A stretch of DNA of 34,253 nt from Cyanobacteriota bacterium. Its GTDB lineage: Bacteria > Cyanobacteriota > Cyanobacteriia > Phormidesmidales > Phormidesmidaceae. The stretch spans positions 1 to 34,253 of the forward strand of contig JAIXUR010000626.1 of assembly GCA_027483425.1 (NCBI GenBank), read 5' to 3'. The notes beneath the pieces were generated by a model. It was not told the DNA's origin. It searched no databases and saw only the letters and a list, made by a program, of their open reading frames with translations. The first letter of the stretch is position 1. Every line of letters begins with the position of its first letter. Of the stretch, positions 16,595 to 24,813 are shown in pieces. The translations under genes were made by a program, and so were the position numbers.

Positions 16595-18301
16595 TTAGAC
16601 TTGCAACACCTGGCGGAGGCCGCCGACGGCGGGCACCAGCTGTTCGGCTTGGGCCAGGGAATATTGCGTGAGCGCCCCCCAGGCGACGCCGATCACCCGA
16701 TCCAGGGTAATGTCGTCTTTCACCAGCGCCCAGAGGCGCTGCACTTCCTGGGTATGGAGGCGATCGTCATCGGTGAGGGCCAGCACGATCATCTGGCGCA
16801 GGTGGGTACCTTCCTCAGACATCAGGTAGCGAATGCCCAGCCCGGCAGTGGGCAACAGGTCAAAGTCCCCGCCTCCCTGGGCGATCGCCAGCATGTTTTC
16901 CAGCCGCTGCCACTGCAGCTGCCCGTCCTGAAACAGCACCTCCAGCAGTCGCTGACGCAGGGCTGGAGTCTCTCCCAGCAGCAGGCGACGGGTGACGTAG
17001 GGGTAGGCCACATTGACGATCTTAAACTCGGGGTTGAGGCTCAGGGCCAGCCCCTCCTGGGTGACCAGAGAGCGAATAATCAGAGCAAACTTAGCCGGTA
17101 CCCGAAAGGGGTACTCGTACATAAGTTCTGAAAACTGGTCGGTGATGGTCTTAAAGTTAAAGTCTCCGACACTGGCCCCCAGGGCACCCCCCAGCACCCG
17201 TTTCAGGGCCGGTATAATCGGGCCCAAATCTGTGTCGGGGGTCAAAAATCCGAGTTTGACAAAGTCTTTGCCGAGCTCGGTAAAATCTTGGTTAATCAGG
17301 TGCACCACGGCATCCACCAGCCCTTCCTTGGTGGCCTGATCGAGCTGATCCATCATGCCGAAGTCGATGTAGGCCATCCGCCCATCGGCTAAGGCAAATA
17401 GGTTGCCGGGGTGGGGGTCAGCGTGGAAAAAGCCAAACTCCAGCAGCTGACGCAGACCGGCGGTAACGCCAATTTCAATCAGCCGGTCAGGGTCTAGGTT
17501 GTCCTGCTGTAGCGAGGCTGCGTCGGTGAGCTTGCAGCCGTTAATCCACTCCAGGGTCAACACCCGCTGGCTACAGTAGGGCCAATAGATAACGGGCACC
17601 TTGATGGTGAGATCGGCTTCAAAGTTAGCGGCAAAGCGCTCGGCATTGCGCCCCTCGTTCAGGTAGTCGATTTCCTCAAACAGCTTGATGCCAAATTCAT
17701 CCACAATCAGGGTCAGATCATGGCCCAGGTTCAGGGGCAAAAATTTCCCCAGCCAGCTAGCCGCCCACCGCATCAGAAAGAGATCGCGGCATAGGACAGG
17801 GCGCAGACTCGGGCGCTGTACCTTAACCGCCACCTCTTCCCCAGAAAACAGCCGCCCCCGATACACCTGCCCCAGACTAGCCGCCGCCACCGGCAACGGC
17901 GACAGGGTATCGAAAATCTCTTCGGGGCTGCGACCGAGCTCGACCTCAATGATGGCCATCGCCTCGGCCGTCGGGAAAGGCGGTAGCTGATCTTGGAGCT
18001 TGGTCAGTTCATCGAGAAAATCTTGCCGCACCAGATCGGGGCGAGTCGATAGGGCCTGACCGACCTTGATAAAGGTGGGGCCCAGGTTGGTTAACACCTG
18101 CCGCAACTGGGCGGCCCGGCGGGGGCGATTTTGCACCTCTTGGCTCAGCCAACGATCCATCTGGAGGCCGAAGACAAAGGTGCCAAGCCACCAGACAATC
18201 TGTAAAACTCGCCAGCCTAGGGTACCCAAGCGCCAGCGAAAGTAGCGGGCGATCGCTACCGCATCGTACGTTCCCATGGAAGCCGGATCTAGACCTGCCA
18301 C
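16595..18301 (-). CDS. AarF/ABC1/UbiB-family atypical kinase
   Basis: A 568-residue member of the ABC1 atypical kinase-like family, which in bacteria supports ubiquinone synthesis and in plastids regulates prenylquinone metabolism in plastoglobules. Family signatures are FIKVGQALSTRPD (the inhibitory KxGQ motif, K79-Q82), the Ala-rich loop PVAAASLGQVYRG in place of a Gly-rich loop, VAVKVQRP (K160), EIDYLNEGRNAERF, FFHADPHPGN and YIDFG. A hydrophobic C-terminal segment expected in UbiB proper is not obvious. The first codon is GTG 18301; ATG 18277 (MGTYDAVAIARYFRWR) is an equally good or better start, giving 560 residues. Cyanobacteria usually have several paralogues, so no symbol is given. 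Confidence 0.93.
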   Translation of the reverse strand: MAGLDPASMGTYDAVAIARYFRWRLGTLGWRVLQIVWWLGTFVFGLQMDRWLSQEVQNRPRRAAQLRQVLTNLGPTFIKVGQALSTRPDLVRQDFLDELTKLQDQLPPFPTAEAMAIIEVELGRSPEEIFDTLSPLPVAAASLGQVYRGRLFSGEEVAVKVQRPSLRPVLCRDLFLMRWAASWLGKFLPLNLGHDLTLIVDEFGIKLFEEIDYLNEGRNAERFAANFEADLTIKVPVIYWPYCSQRVLTLEWINGCKLTDAASLQQDNLDPDRLIEIGVTAGLRQLLEFGFFHADPHPGNLFALADGRMAYIDFGMMDQLDQATKEGLVDAVVHLINQDFTELGKDFVKLGFLTPDTDLGPIIPALKRVLGGALGASVGDFNFKTITDQFSELMYEYPFRVPAKFALIIRSLVTQEGLALSLNPEFKIVNVAYPYVTRRLLLGETPALRQRLLEVLFQDGQLQWQRLENMLAIAQGGGDFDLLPTAGLGIRYLMSEEGTHLRQMIVLALTDDDRLHTQEVQRLWALVKDDITLDRVIGVAWGALTQYSLAQAEQLVPAVGGLRQVLQV

Positions 18302-18450
18302 TGTGCCACTTGCCCCCTAGGTAGTTTGGTAAGGCCCTGCTGACATGCTCCCTAACCGTGCCGGTATGGCGTGGAGGGTATGCGGCGATCAAGAGCCCCT
18401 GGATCGGGTTAACTTATCTTAAATATAGTATGGAAAACTACAAAATCACG

Positions 18451-18490
18451 GTTCTAACGATTGGCCCTGAGTTCTAACGGTTGACGCTGA
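18451..18490 (+). repeat. Two tandem 20-nt repeats upstream of the aarF gene
   Basis: GTTCTAACGATTGGCCCTGA is followed directly by GTTCTAACGGTTGACGCTGA, identical at 17 of 20 positions. They lie 26 bases past the aminotransferase stop and about 150 bases upstream of the AarF start, where a regulator-binding array could sit. They could equally be a slippage duplication. Confidence 0.6.
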
Positions 18491-18516
18491 GCCCAGGGCC
18501 AGGGTTGAGCCTCAGC

Positions 18517-19674
18517 TCAGCAGTATTGAGCGGCCTTTAAACCCACCTGAGCTAGGGCTGTCTTCAACGCCTGGACTACCTGCCCCTGGGCCGATTCCGC
18601 CAGTTCGGGGAACATGGGTAGCGACAGAACCTGGTGGGCCGCCGCCTCGGCCTGGGGGAGATCCCCAGGCTGGTAGCCCAGGTGTCGATAGACCGGCTGC
18701 AGGTGCAACGGTAGAGGGTAGTAAACCATGCAGATCACCCCGGCTTCCCGCATCATTTGCTGCACCCGGTTGCGCTCCTGACCAGTTGCGGTAGCGTGGC
18801 TCAGGCGCAGGGTGTACTGGTTCCAGACTGATTGGCCAAAGGTAACCGGCTGGGGCCGCACCACCTCGGCGATGGGGGCTAGGAGGCCGTGGTAGCGATC
18901 GGCCACCTGACGCCGCTGCTGGTTCCAGGTATTCAAATAGCGCAGCTTAATGGCCAAGATCGCCGCTTGGATCGAATCTAACCGGCTGTTAATACCGATC
19001 GCCTCGTGGTGGTACTTGATCCGACTGCCGTGCTCTCCCAACATGCGGGCCGTGGCGGCCAGCTCATCGTCGTTGGTGGTAATCGCACCGCCGTCGCCAC
19101 AGCCCCCTAGGTTTTTGGTAGGAAAAAAGCTAAAGCAGCCCACTTGACCAATGCGGCCCACCGGCTGTCCCATCCACTCAGCACCCGTGGCCTGGGCACA
19201 GTCTTCGATCACCGCCAGGTCGTAGCGGGTCGCCAGATCCATGACCGGCCCCATGTCTACCGGACGGCCAAACAGATGCACGGGCATAATGGCTCGAGTG
19301 CGATCGCCGATCGCCGCCTCGATCTTAGCCACATCGAGGTTAAAGGTTTCCAGGTCAATATCCACAAACACTGGGGTTGCGCCCACCGCGCTAATGGCCT
19401 CCGCCGTGGCAATAAAGGTAAAAGGAGAGGTAATCACCTCATCTCCAGGGCCAATATTGAGCGATCGCAACGCCAGGTATAGGGCATCAGTACCTGAGTT
19501 GCACACAATGCAGTGGTCAGTGCCCACGTACTCACCAAAGGCCTTGGCAAAGGTCTCGACAATAGGGCCATTAATGTACTGCCCAGAGGCCAGCACCTCA
19601 GCCACCGCTGCATTAACATCAGACTGAATGGTTCGGAACTGCCCCGTAAGATCGACAGGAGGAATCACGCTCAC
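18517..19674 (-). CDS. DegT/DnrJ/EryC1/StrS-family sugar aminotransferase
   Basis: A pyridoxal-phosphate enzyme of fold type I that transfers an amino group to a keto sugar attached to a nucleotide, usually for surface polysaccharide. The 385-residue protein shows CNSGTDALYLALR for cofactor phosphate binding, PVHLFGRPVDM, VIEDCAQATGAEW, and the catalytic lysine in FFPTKNLGGCGDGGA (K187). The start is GTG 19674 (a second GTG lies two codons in), without a clear ribosome binding site. No other sugar-nucleotide or glycosyltransferase gene lies next to it, so the exact sugar is unknown. It is divergent from ribD. Confidence 0.9.
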   Translation of the reverse strand: MSVIPPVDLTGQFRTIQSDVNAAVAEVLASGQYINGPIVETFAKAFGEYVGTDHCIVCNSGTDALYLALRSLNIGPGDEVITSPFTFIATAEAISAVGATPVFVDIDLETFNLDVAKIEAAIGDRTRAIMPVHLFGRPVDMGPVMDLATRYDLAVIEDCAQATGAEWMGQPVGRIGQVGCFSFFPTKNLGGCGDGGAITTNDDELAATARMLGEHGSRIKYHHEAIGINSRLDSIQAAILAIKLRYLNTWNQQRRQVADRYHGLLAPIAEVVRPQPVTFGQSVWNQYTLRLSHATATGQERNRVQQMMREAGVICMVYYPLPLHLQPVYRHLGYQPGDLPQAEAAAHQVLSLPMFPELAESAQGQVVQALKTALAQVGLKAAQYC

Positions 19675-19741
19675 TCGCTCACACTCACCTAGTGAATAGG
19701 CCTAGTTTACCCTACGTTACGGCTGCATCGAGTCGCCCCAG

Positions 19742-19815
19742 TTGGTTGAGCTAGTGGCTGAGCTAGCCTCAATTTCACCCTGGCCCAGATTGGTTGATTG
19801 TGGCCCCTTGGTTGA
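19742..19815 (+). repeat. Three direct TTGGTTGA repeats upstream of ribD
   Basis: TTGGTTGA occurs at 19742-19749, 19790-19797 and 19808-19815, between the divergent aminotransferase and ribD genes, with start-to-start spacings of 48 and 18 bases. Such spacing near a promoter could mark a binding site, but the unit is only 8 bases long. Confidence 0.4.
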
Positions 19816-19924
19816 TTCTTTAAGCCCGTTCTTTTCTAGCCCATTCTTTCTAGGCGCTGCCTTGACCCATTTTCCCCTTTTCGGCCCAAACTCACCTGTT
19901 TCCGAAGATCCGGCGGCTCGGTGG

Positions 19925-21022
19925 ATGCACCGCTGTCTAGAGCTAGCCAGCCGAGCAGCCGGGCAAACCGCGCCTAACCCCATGGTGGGGTGCGTGGTGC
20001 TCGACCATGGCTTGGTGGTAGGAGAGGGCTTTCACCCCGGGGCCGGGCAGCCCCACGCCGAGGTATTTGCCCTGGCCCAGGCGGGGCCTAGGGCTCAAGG
20101 GGCTACCCTCTACGTCAACCTAGAGCCCTGCAACCACACTGGACGCACCCCACCCTGCACCGAAGCCGTGATTGGGGCGGGGGTGGCGCGAGTGGTGGTG
20201 GGTATGGTAGACCCCGACCCGAGGGTCTCAGGATCAGGCATTCAGCGGCTTCGCCAGGCAGGGGTGGAGGTGATCGTCGGGGTTGAGGCGGCGGCTTGCC
20301 AACGGCTGAACGAGGCATTTGTGCAGCGGGTCACCCGTCAACGCCCCCTGGGCCTGCTCAAATACGCCATGACCCTCGACGGCAAAATTGCCACCACCAG
20401 CGGCCACAGCGCCTGGGTGACCGGCCCGGCGGCCCGCGCCGCCGTCCACCAACTGCGGGCCACCTGCGATGCCGTGGTGGTCGGGGGCAACACGGTGCGT
20501 CGCGATAACCCCCGGTTGACCACCCACGGCCAGAGTTCCCACAACCCCTGTCGGGTGGTCATGAGCCGCCGCCTTGACCTCCCAGCCCAGGCCCATTTGT
20601 GGGATACCCAGGTGGCTCCGACGCTGGTATTCACGACCCCAGAGGCAGACCCAGAGCGGCGTCAGCACCTGCTGGATCAAGGCGTAGAATTGTTTGTGTT
20701 GCCGACCCTAACCCCCAAGACCCTGACCCAACACCTCTATCAGCGGGGTTGCGCCGCTGTTCTGTGGGAATGTGGCGGACAGCTAGCGGCCCAGGCCCTT
20801 CAGGATGGTCTGATTGATAAGGTGTGGGCCTTTATCGCGCCTAAGTTGGTGGGGGGGCAGGACGCACCGACGCCCCTGGGAGATTTAGGAATTCAACACA
20901 TGGATCGGGCCTTGCTCCTGGAACGCATCACCTGGCGCACCCTAGGCCCTGATCTATGGCTGGAGGGTTACCTGGGAGCGCTGGCCTCGGCGGATCATGC
21001 CCAAGAAGCCCTAGAAAGCTAA
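19925..21022 (+). CDS. ribD: Bifunctional riboflavin biosynthesis deaminase/reductase
   Basis: RibD deaminates diaminohydroxyphosphoribosylaminopyrimidine and then reduces its ribose with NADPH, two steps towards riboflavin. The N-terminal deaminase has zinc ligands in PHAEV and PCNHTGRTPPC and the substrate motif APNPMVGCVV. The C-terminal reductase starts near KYAMTLDGKIAT and includes VVGGNTVRRDNPRLT. From ATG 19925 the protein has 365 residues, typical for the family. The frame stays open to TTG 19742, and a TTG at 19862 is also possible; homologues carry around ten residues before the MHRCLELA helix, so the true start may be slightly upstream. No FMN riboswitch is recognisable and the other rib genes are absent. 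Confidence 0.93.
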   Translation: MHRCLELASRAAGQTAPNPMVGCVVLDHGLVVGEGFHPGAGQPHAEVFALAQAGPRAQGATLYVNLEPCNHTGRTPPCTEAVIGAGVARVVVGMVDPDPRVSGSGIQRLRQAGVEVIVGVEAAACQRLNEAFVQRVTRQRPLGLLKYAMTLDGKIATTSGHSAWVTGPAARAAVHQLRATCDAVVVGGNTVRRDNPRLTTHGQSSHNPCRVVMSRRLDLPAQAHLWDTQVAPTLVFTTPEADPERRQHLLDQGVELFVLPTLTPKTLTQHLYQRGCAAVLWECGGQLAAQALQDGLIDKVWAFIAPKLVGGQDAPTPLGDLGIQHMDRALLLERITWRTLGPDLWLEGYLGALASADHAQEALES

Positions 21023-21070
21023 CGCGATCGCGCCCCCTTATCCTCCCGTGCTCTCCAACGCGCCTGGGCC

Positions 21071-21433
21071 CTAGGGGTAAATGCGGACGAGGCGAGGCAG
21101 GTCATAGGTCAACTCCCGATGACGCATCATGGCGTCTAGCGCCAGCCGCAGATCGTCCTTGCCGCGAAATGACTCAATCCGCTGGCACACCTCACCCTGG
21201 TCAAACAGCAGTAGCGTGGGCAAAGTCGAGAGGCGGTAGGCATTGGCAAGCCGCAGGTTGTCATCGGCGTTGACATCTACCAGGCGCACCTGGCCCTCCC
21301 ACTCAGTCTGAAAACCCTGCAAAACTGGAAGAATCATGCGGCAGAGCCCACACCAGGGAGCCCAAAAATGGACTAGAACCGGCAGGTCGGACTCTAACAC
21401 AGCGGCTTTGAACGTGACGTCGCCAATAGACAT
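21071..21433 (-). CDS. trxC: Atypical thioredoxin, TrxC-like (WCGLC active site)
   Basis: A 120-residue thioredoxin fold with active site WCGLC (C28, C31), where the usual proline is leucine. The cis-proline (P72 in STLPTLLLF) is retained. From memory, this substitution marks the cyanobacterial TrxC subgroup, which behaves differently from canonical thioredoxins in reduction by the thioredoxin reductases. Loss of the active-site proline usually raises or alters the redox potential. The start is ATG 21431-21433. It is convergent with ribD, with about 50 bases between the two stop codons. Confidence 0.87.
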   Translation of the reverse strand: MSIGDVTFKAAVLESDLPVLVHFWAPWCGLCRMILPVLQGFQTEWEGQVRLVDVNADDNLRLANAYRLSTLPTLLLFDQGEVCQRIESFRGKDDLRLALDAMMRHRELTYDLPRLVRIYP

Positions 21434-21782
21434 TGGGCATTGACTAGATAAAGGATTTTAGCTAAGTAGTTGGATCCCTAGAAGGGGATACCGGTGAAAT
21501 TTATGGCTGGGTTTAAATTAGCCTTTGAAAGGCTTAAAGCAGGTGGGATCAATTGTAGACCAGTTGAGAATGGAAGTTAATGGGCGGGATCAGAGATTGT
21601 GCCAGAACCCCAACACAATTTTCCTTGGCCGAAGAATTTTCCTGCCCGATCCGGCTTGACTGAAAGCTGGCCATTGGCGGCACCGTCGCGAACCTGATGC
21701 TAGGGAGCTTGGGTGGCTCAACTCTTCAGAATGCCAGGGACTCGCTGGCGGCGGTTTGGCCACCAGCGAGTCCCTGGGAGGG
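21434..21782. other. Intergenic region with hairpins, no gene
   Basis: No gene is supported. A short dyad AGCCTTT-G-AAAGGCT lies at 21520-21534, about 90 bases upstream of the TrxC-like gene, and could be an operator. The right end holds a long perfect hairpin (21734-21777), listed separately. Confidence 0.6.
21734..21777 (-). terminator. 15-bp perfect hairpin after the CHASE2-GGDEF-EAL gene
   Basis: CCAGGGACTCGCTGG (21734-21748) pairs perfectly with CCAGCGAGTCCCTGG (21763-21777) around a 14-base loop. It begins 5 bases past the stop codon of the leftward gene. The following bases on the minus strand (CATTCTGAA) contain few U, so it may act as a transcript end stabiliser rather than a strict intrinsic terminator. 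Confidence 0.6.
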
Positions 21783-24338
21783 CTAGGAGACCGCCAGGGG
21801 CTGATACTGCTGAATGAGCTCCTGGGCGGACTGTGCCGGTAGGGGTTTGGCAAAGAAATAGCCCTGGCCGTAGTCACAGCCCTCCTGCCGCAGCATGGTG
21901 ACCTGGGCGGCGGTTTCGACCCCTTCAGCGATCACCTCCATACCCAGCTTCTGGCCCAGGGTCAAGATGGTGTTGATAATGGCCCGATCTTCGTTACTCT
22001 TCTCCAGGCGACCCACAAACGACTTATCTACCTTGAGGGTATCCATGGGAAATCGGTGCAGATAACTGAGGGATGAGTAGCCGGTGCCAAAGTCGTCGAT
22101 CGCCAGCTTGAGGTCAAGGGCCTTGAGCTTCAGCATTAGGTCAATAGCCGCATCCACATCGCCCATCACCATGCTCTCGGTAATTTCTAAGCGGACACAG
22201 TGGCTGTTGACCTGGGTCTCTCGAAGGGCGGTCTCAATTTGGCTGATCAAATCGGCCTGGCCAAACTGGCGATTCGACAGATTAATGCTCATGGTCAGGT
22301 GCCGGTAGTGGGGAAAGGCATCGTGCCAGCTCCGCAGTTGCCCACAGGCTTCTCGAAAAATCCACTGCCCCAGGGCCATAATTAGCCCGGTCTCCTCTGC
22401 GGCAGGGATAAAGGCACTGGGCAGGACAAATCCCCGATCCGTTTGGTGCCATCGCACCAGGGCCTCAAACCCAGCCAGCTCACCCGTATGCAGCTTAATA
22501 ATGGGCTGGTAGTAGAGCAAAAACTCCTCGTTGTCGAGAGCGCTAATCAGGTCGCTTTCGAGTTGGAGGCGGTTGACGGCCTCGGTCAGCATACCCGCGG
22601 CAAATACCTCAAACCGCGACTTACCCAGGGCCTTGGCTCGGTACATCGCGGTGTGGGCATCTCGCAACAGGTCGGCGGGCTTGTGCGCTAGCCCTGGCTG
22701 AGTAATGGCCACCCCAATGCTCAAGGTGCTGGGCAGCTTTTGCCCGTGCAGGGTCAGGGGTTCTGACAGGGCGTACTGGAGTCGATCCAGCAGTTCTCCG
22801 GCGGCGGCGCTGGGCAGGTGGGTCAGCAGCAGGGCAAACTCGTCGCCGCCAACCCGAGCGACCCGAGCCTCGGGGGGACTATGCTGCACCAGCCGCTGAG
22901 CCATCATGTGCAGCACCTCGTCGCCCACTTGGTGGCCCAGGCTCTCATTAATTACTTTGAAGCGATCGATGCCCATAAACGCCACAATCACTGGTGGTTC
23001 GGTGGGCTGCCCCTGGTGGTGGTGTAGGGCCTGTTGAATCGTGCCCATAAAGGCTTCCCGGTTGGGGAGACCGGTGAGCGAGTCATGGGTGGAGCGGTAA
23101 AACAGCTTGTAGGCCAGCACTACCGCAGTGGTCACGATCATGCCCGTGGCGGGCTCCGCTAGGGGGAGCCATACTAAGCCACGGATGCCCAGCCAGCCCA
23201 CCCCGCTCAGTCCCACCAGCAGCAGCCCGTCGGAGAGCAACAGCAGGCTCGGACGCTTCACGGCCCAGGCTAGGCTGCCAGCCACTAAACACCAGCCCCA
23301 CAGCCACAGCCCTTCGGCCCACGGCGGCAGAAACCGGTAGAGGGCAGACTCTCCACTGACGATATCGAGCAGTTGCCGGATCATCTGGCCGTGAATCACC
23401 ACCCCAGGCATAGTGAGTTCGTCGTCTTGGTTAAAGCTAAAGGGCGTATAAAATCGGTCTTTGAGGCTGGCTGCGGTGGTGCCGATCAGCACAATGTTGC
23501 CGTTGACCCAACTGGGGTCAAACTGATCGCTGAGTACTTGGCTGATGGAGAGGTGGCGGGCAGACATGTGGTCGCTGTGGTAGCGCAGCAAAATCTGGTA
23601 GCCGCTACTGTCGACGCTCTGGTAGCCACCCTCCTGGCCAGACAGGACTGGAATGGCGCGATCGCCTAAATACAGGTGGTTTTCGCCCGCCCGTAAGGCT
23701 GCTGGAGAAAGCCCTGTGTAGGCCATGACGATCCGCAGGGCCAAGGAGTAGTAGCCACCGTCGGGGCTGCGCACATACATTAGGCTACGGCGAATAATGC
23801 CGTCGGAGTCGGTGGGAAAATCGTTAAACCCCACCCGATCGGCCTCAACGGTGGAGGGCGGCGGCACCTCACCCTGGCCAGCGGTGCTGCCCACGTTCAT
23901 AATGGCCACCAGGTTTGGGGCCGCTAGAGCCTCGATCAGTTCCTTTGAACCGGGGGGGCGCAGGCTACTGCGGTAGAGATCTAAGCCCACCACTCGCGGT
24001 TCGTGGGCCTGGAGCTTAGTGATCACCTGGGCCAGCAATTGGTCGGTGAGGGGCCAGCCGTACTGACGAATATCGGCCTCGGTAATCCCCACGATGGTCA
24101 TGCGAGGATCCAGCGCTTGGCTAGGATGCGATCGCACCAGGCGATCGAACACGAACAACTCTGCCGGTTCAAGCACGTTTAACACTTTCACGCCGGTCAC
24201 CAGTGAGCCCGCCAGCACACTAGCCAACAGAACAAGTTTGCCCCCGGCATTCAAGGGCGTTGCACCCCACCACAGGAGCATCCGAGGTAATACCCTATGT
24301 TGCAGACGGTGGCCAATGGATTTAATCGCCGATTTCAC
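21783..24338 (-). CDS. CHASE2-sensor diguanylate cyclase/phosphodiesterase (GGDEF-EAL)
   Basis: An 851-residue membrane protein of c-di-GMP signalling. Order: one transmembrane segment (about 33-53), an extracytoplasmic CHASE2 sensor (about 55-330), three closely spaced transmembrane segments (about 340-415), GGDEF (about 420-580) and EAL (about 600-845). The cyclase motif VGGDEF is intact, but the four residues at the usual inhibitory RxxD site read PPEA, so product inhibition by that route is not expected. The EAL domain has FEALVRW and the loop-6 motif DDFGTGYSS, so hydrolysis is also possible. Which activity dominates cannot be told from sequence. The start is GTG 24338 (MKSAIKSIGH). The CHASE2 ligand is unknown. 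A strong hairpin follows the stop codon. Confidence 0.93.
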   Translation of the reverse strand: MKSAIKSIGHRLQHRVLPRMLLWWGATPLNAGGKLVLLASVLAGSLVTGVKVLNVLEPAELFVFDRLVRSHPSQALDPRMTIVGITEADIRQYGWPLTDQLLAQVITKLQAHEPRVVGLDLYRSSLRPPGSKELIEALAAPNLVAIMNVGSTAGQGEVPPPSTVEADRVGFNDFPTDSDGIIRRSLMYVRSPDGGYYSLALRIVMAYTGLSPAALRAGENHLYLGDRAIPVLSGQEGGYQSVDSSGYQILLRYHSDHMSARHLSISQVLSDQFDPSWVNGNIVLIGTTAASLKDRFYTPFSFNQDDELTMPGVVIHGQMIRQLLDIVSGESALYRFLPPWAEGLWLWGWCLVAGSLAWAVKRPSLLLLSDGLLLVGLSGVGWLGIRGLVWLPLAEPATGMIVTTAVVLAYKLFYRSTHDSLTGLPNREAFMGTIQQALHHHQGQPTEPPVIVAFMGIDRFKVINESLGHQVGDEVLHMMAQRLVQHSPPEARVARVGGDEFALLLTHLPSAAAGELLDRLQYALSEPLTLHGQKLPSTLSIGVAITQPGLAHKPADLLRDAHTAMYRAKALGKSRFEVFAAGMLTEAVNRLQLESDLISALDNEEFLLYYQPIIKLHTGELAGFEALVRWHQTDRGFVLPSAFIPAAEETGLIMALGQWIFREACGQLRSWHDAFPHYRHLTMSINLSNRQFGQADLISQIETALRETQVNSHCVRLEITESMVMGDVDAAIDLMLKLKALDLKLAIDDFGTGYSSLSYLHRFPMDTLKVDKSFVGRLEKSNEDRAIINTILTLGQKLGMEVIAEGVETAAQVTMLRQEGCDYGQGYFFAKPLPAQSAQELIQQYQPLAVS

Positions 24339-24587
24339 GTTAGCTGAGCCTTTGAAGACAAAACCTAAACAATGGCAAATTTCTCATGTAGTGCACCGAT
24401 TGCCCTGACCCTAGCCCATTGACCAGGTAACTGCTGCTAAGCATGCCCATATGCCCGCCAGGATCTAGCGATTGATTGGGAACCAATCCGTACCGATGGT
24501 TGGCTAGCCAGCGTCGTTAACGACACGAACTACGCTTCAACGCCACCGCCTGGGCGATATAGATCAGGCCTGACAAATCCACACAAA

Positions 24588-24616
24588 AGCGGCAGCCCCT
24601 AACGGGAACTGCCGCT
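24588..24616 (-). terminator. Intrinsic terminator for the small secreted-peptide gene
   Basis: On the minus strand an 8-bp stem AGCGGCAG/CTGCCGCT, with further C/G pairing inside, is followed by TTTTGTGTGG. This is a standard rho-independent arrangement. It lies about 200 bases beyond the 66-residue peptide gene at 24814-25014, the only leftward gene that could use it. Confidence 0.6.
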
Positions 24617-24624
24617 ACCGCGTT

Positions 24625-24730
24625 ATACCAAATCCGACTGGGCTACCCCCGAAATGGTTTAGGGCGAATGCCATTCGCCCCTACGGATTGGTCTTTTTGT
24701 AATCGGGGTTATATGACTCGGATTTGGTAT
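24625..24730. mobile_element. 106-bp MITE-like foldback element
   Basis: Perfect 13-bp terminal inverted repeats (ATACCAAATCCGA at 24625-24637; TCGGATTTGGTAT at 24718-24730) bound a non-coding stretch. Inside is a 19-base near-perfect palindrome (GGGCGAATG-C-CATTCGCCC, 24662-24680), and further imperfect pairing (CCCCCGA with TCGGGG) lets the whole unit fold as a long hairpin. There is no transposase gene. From memory, similar TACCAAATCCGA elements are common in cyanobacterial genomes. No clear target duplication can be separated from the repeat ends. Confidence 0.65.
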
Positions 24731-24731
24731 T

Positions 24732-24754
24732 AGAGGTTGTTTGAAAAGCCAAAG
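24732..24754 (-). repeat. Dispersed 23-nt repeat, copy 2 (inverted)
   Basis: The reverse complement of 72-94, identical over 23 bases. It starts one base after the end of the MITE-like element, so the two repeats are nested or were inserted at the same hotspot. Confidence 0.7.
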
Positions 24755-24813
24755 CGTGTTTCCCGTTATGCCTGTGGAGTAGGCTAATGTCCTCGAGGCA
24801 TTGATCAGGAAAG

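Larger units (their letters stand above)
24339..24813. other. Repeat-rich intergenic region, no gene
   Basis: No gene is supported in these 475 bases. The left half is presumably the promoter region of the CHASE2-GGDEF-EAL gene and contains a 12-bp palindrome GTCGTTAACGAC at 24513-24524. The right half holds a terminator (24588-24616), a 106-bp foldback (24625-24730) and the inverted copy of the 23-nt repeat (24732-24754). Confidence 0.65.

Noticed and set aside
18549..18600. Possible sugar-nucleotide or polysaccharide cluster around the DegT-family aminotransferase.
   Set aside because: No glycosyltransferase, epimerase or flippase gene lies on either side.
19742..19924. N-terminal 61-codon extension of RibD.
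   Set aside because: It begins at TTG, shows low-complexity sequence unlike RibD, and holds regulatory-looking repeats.
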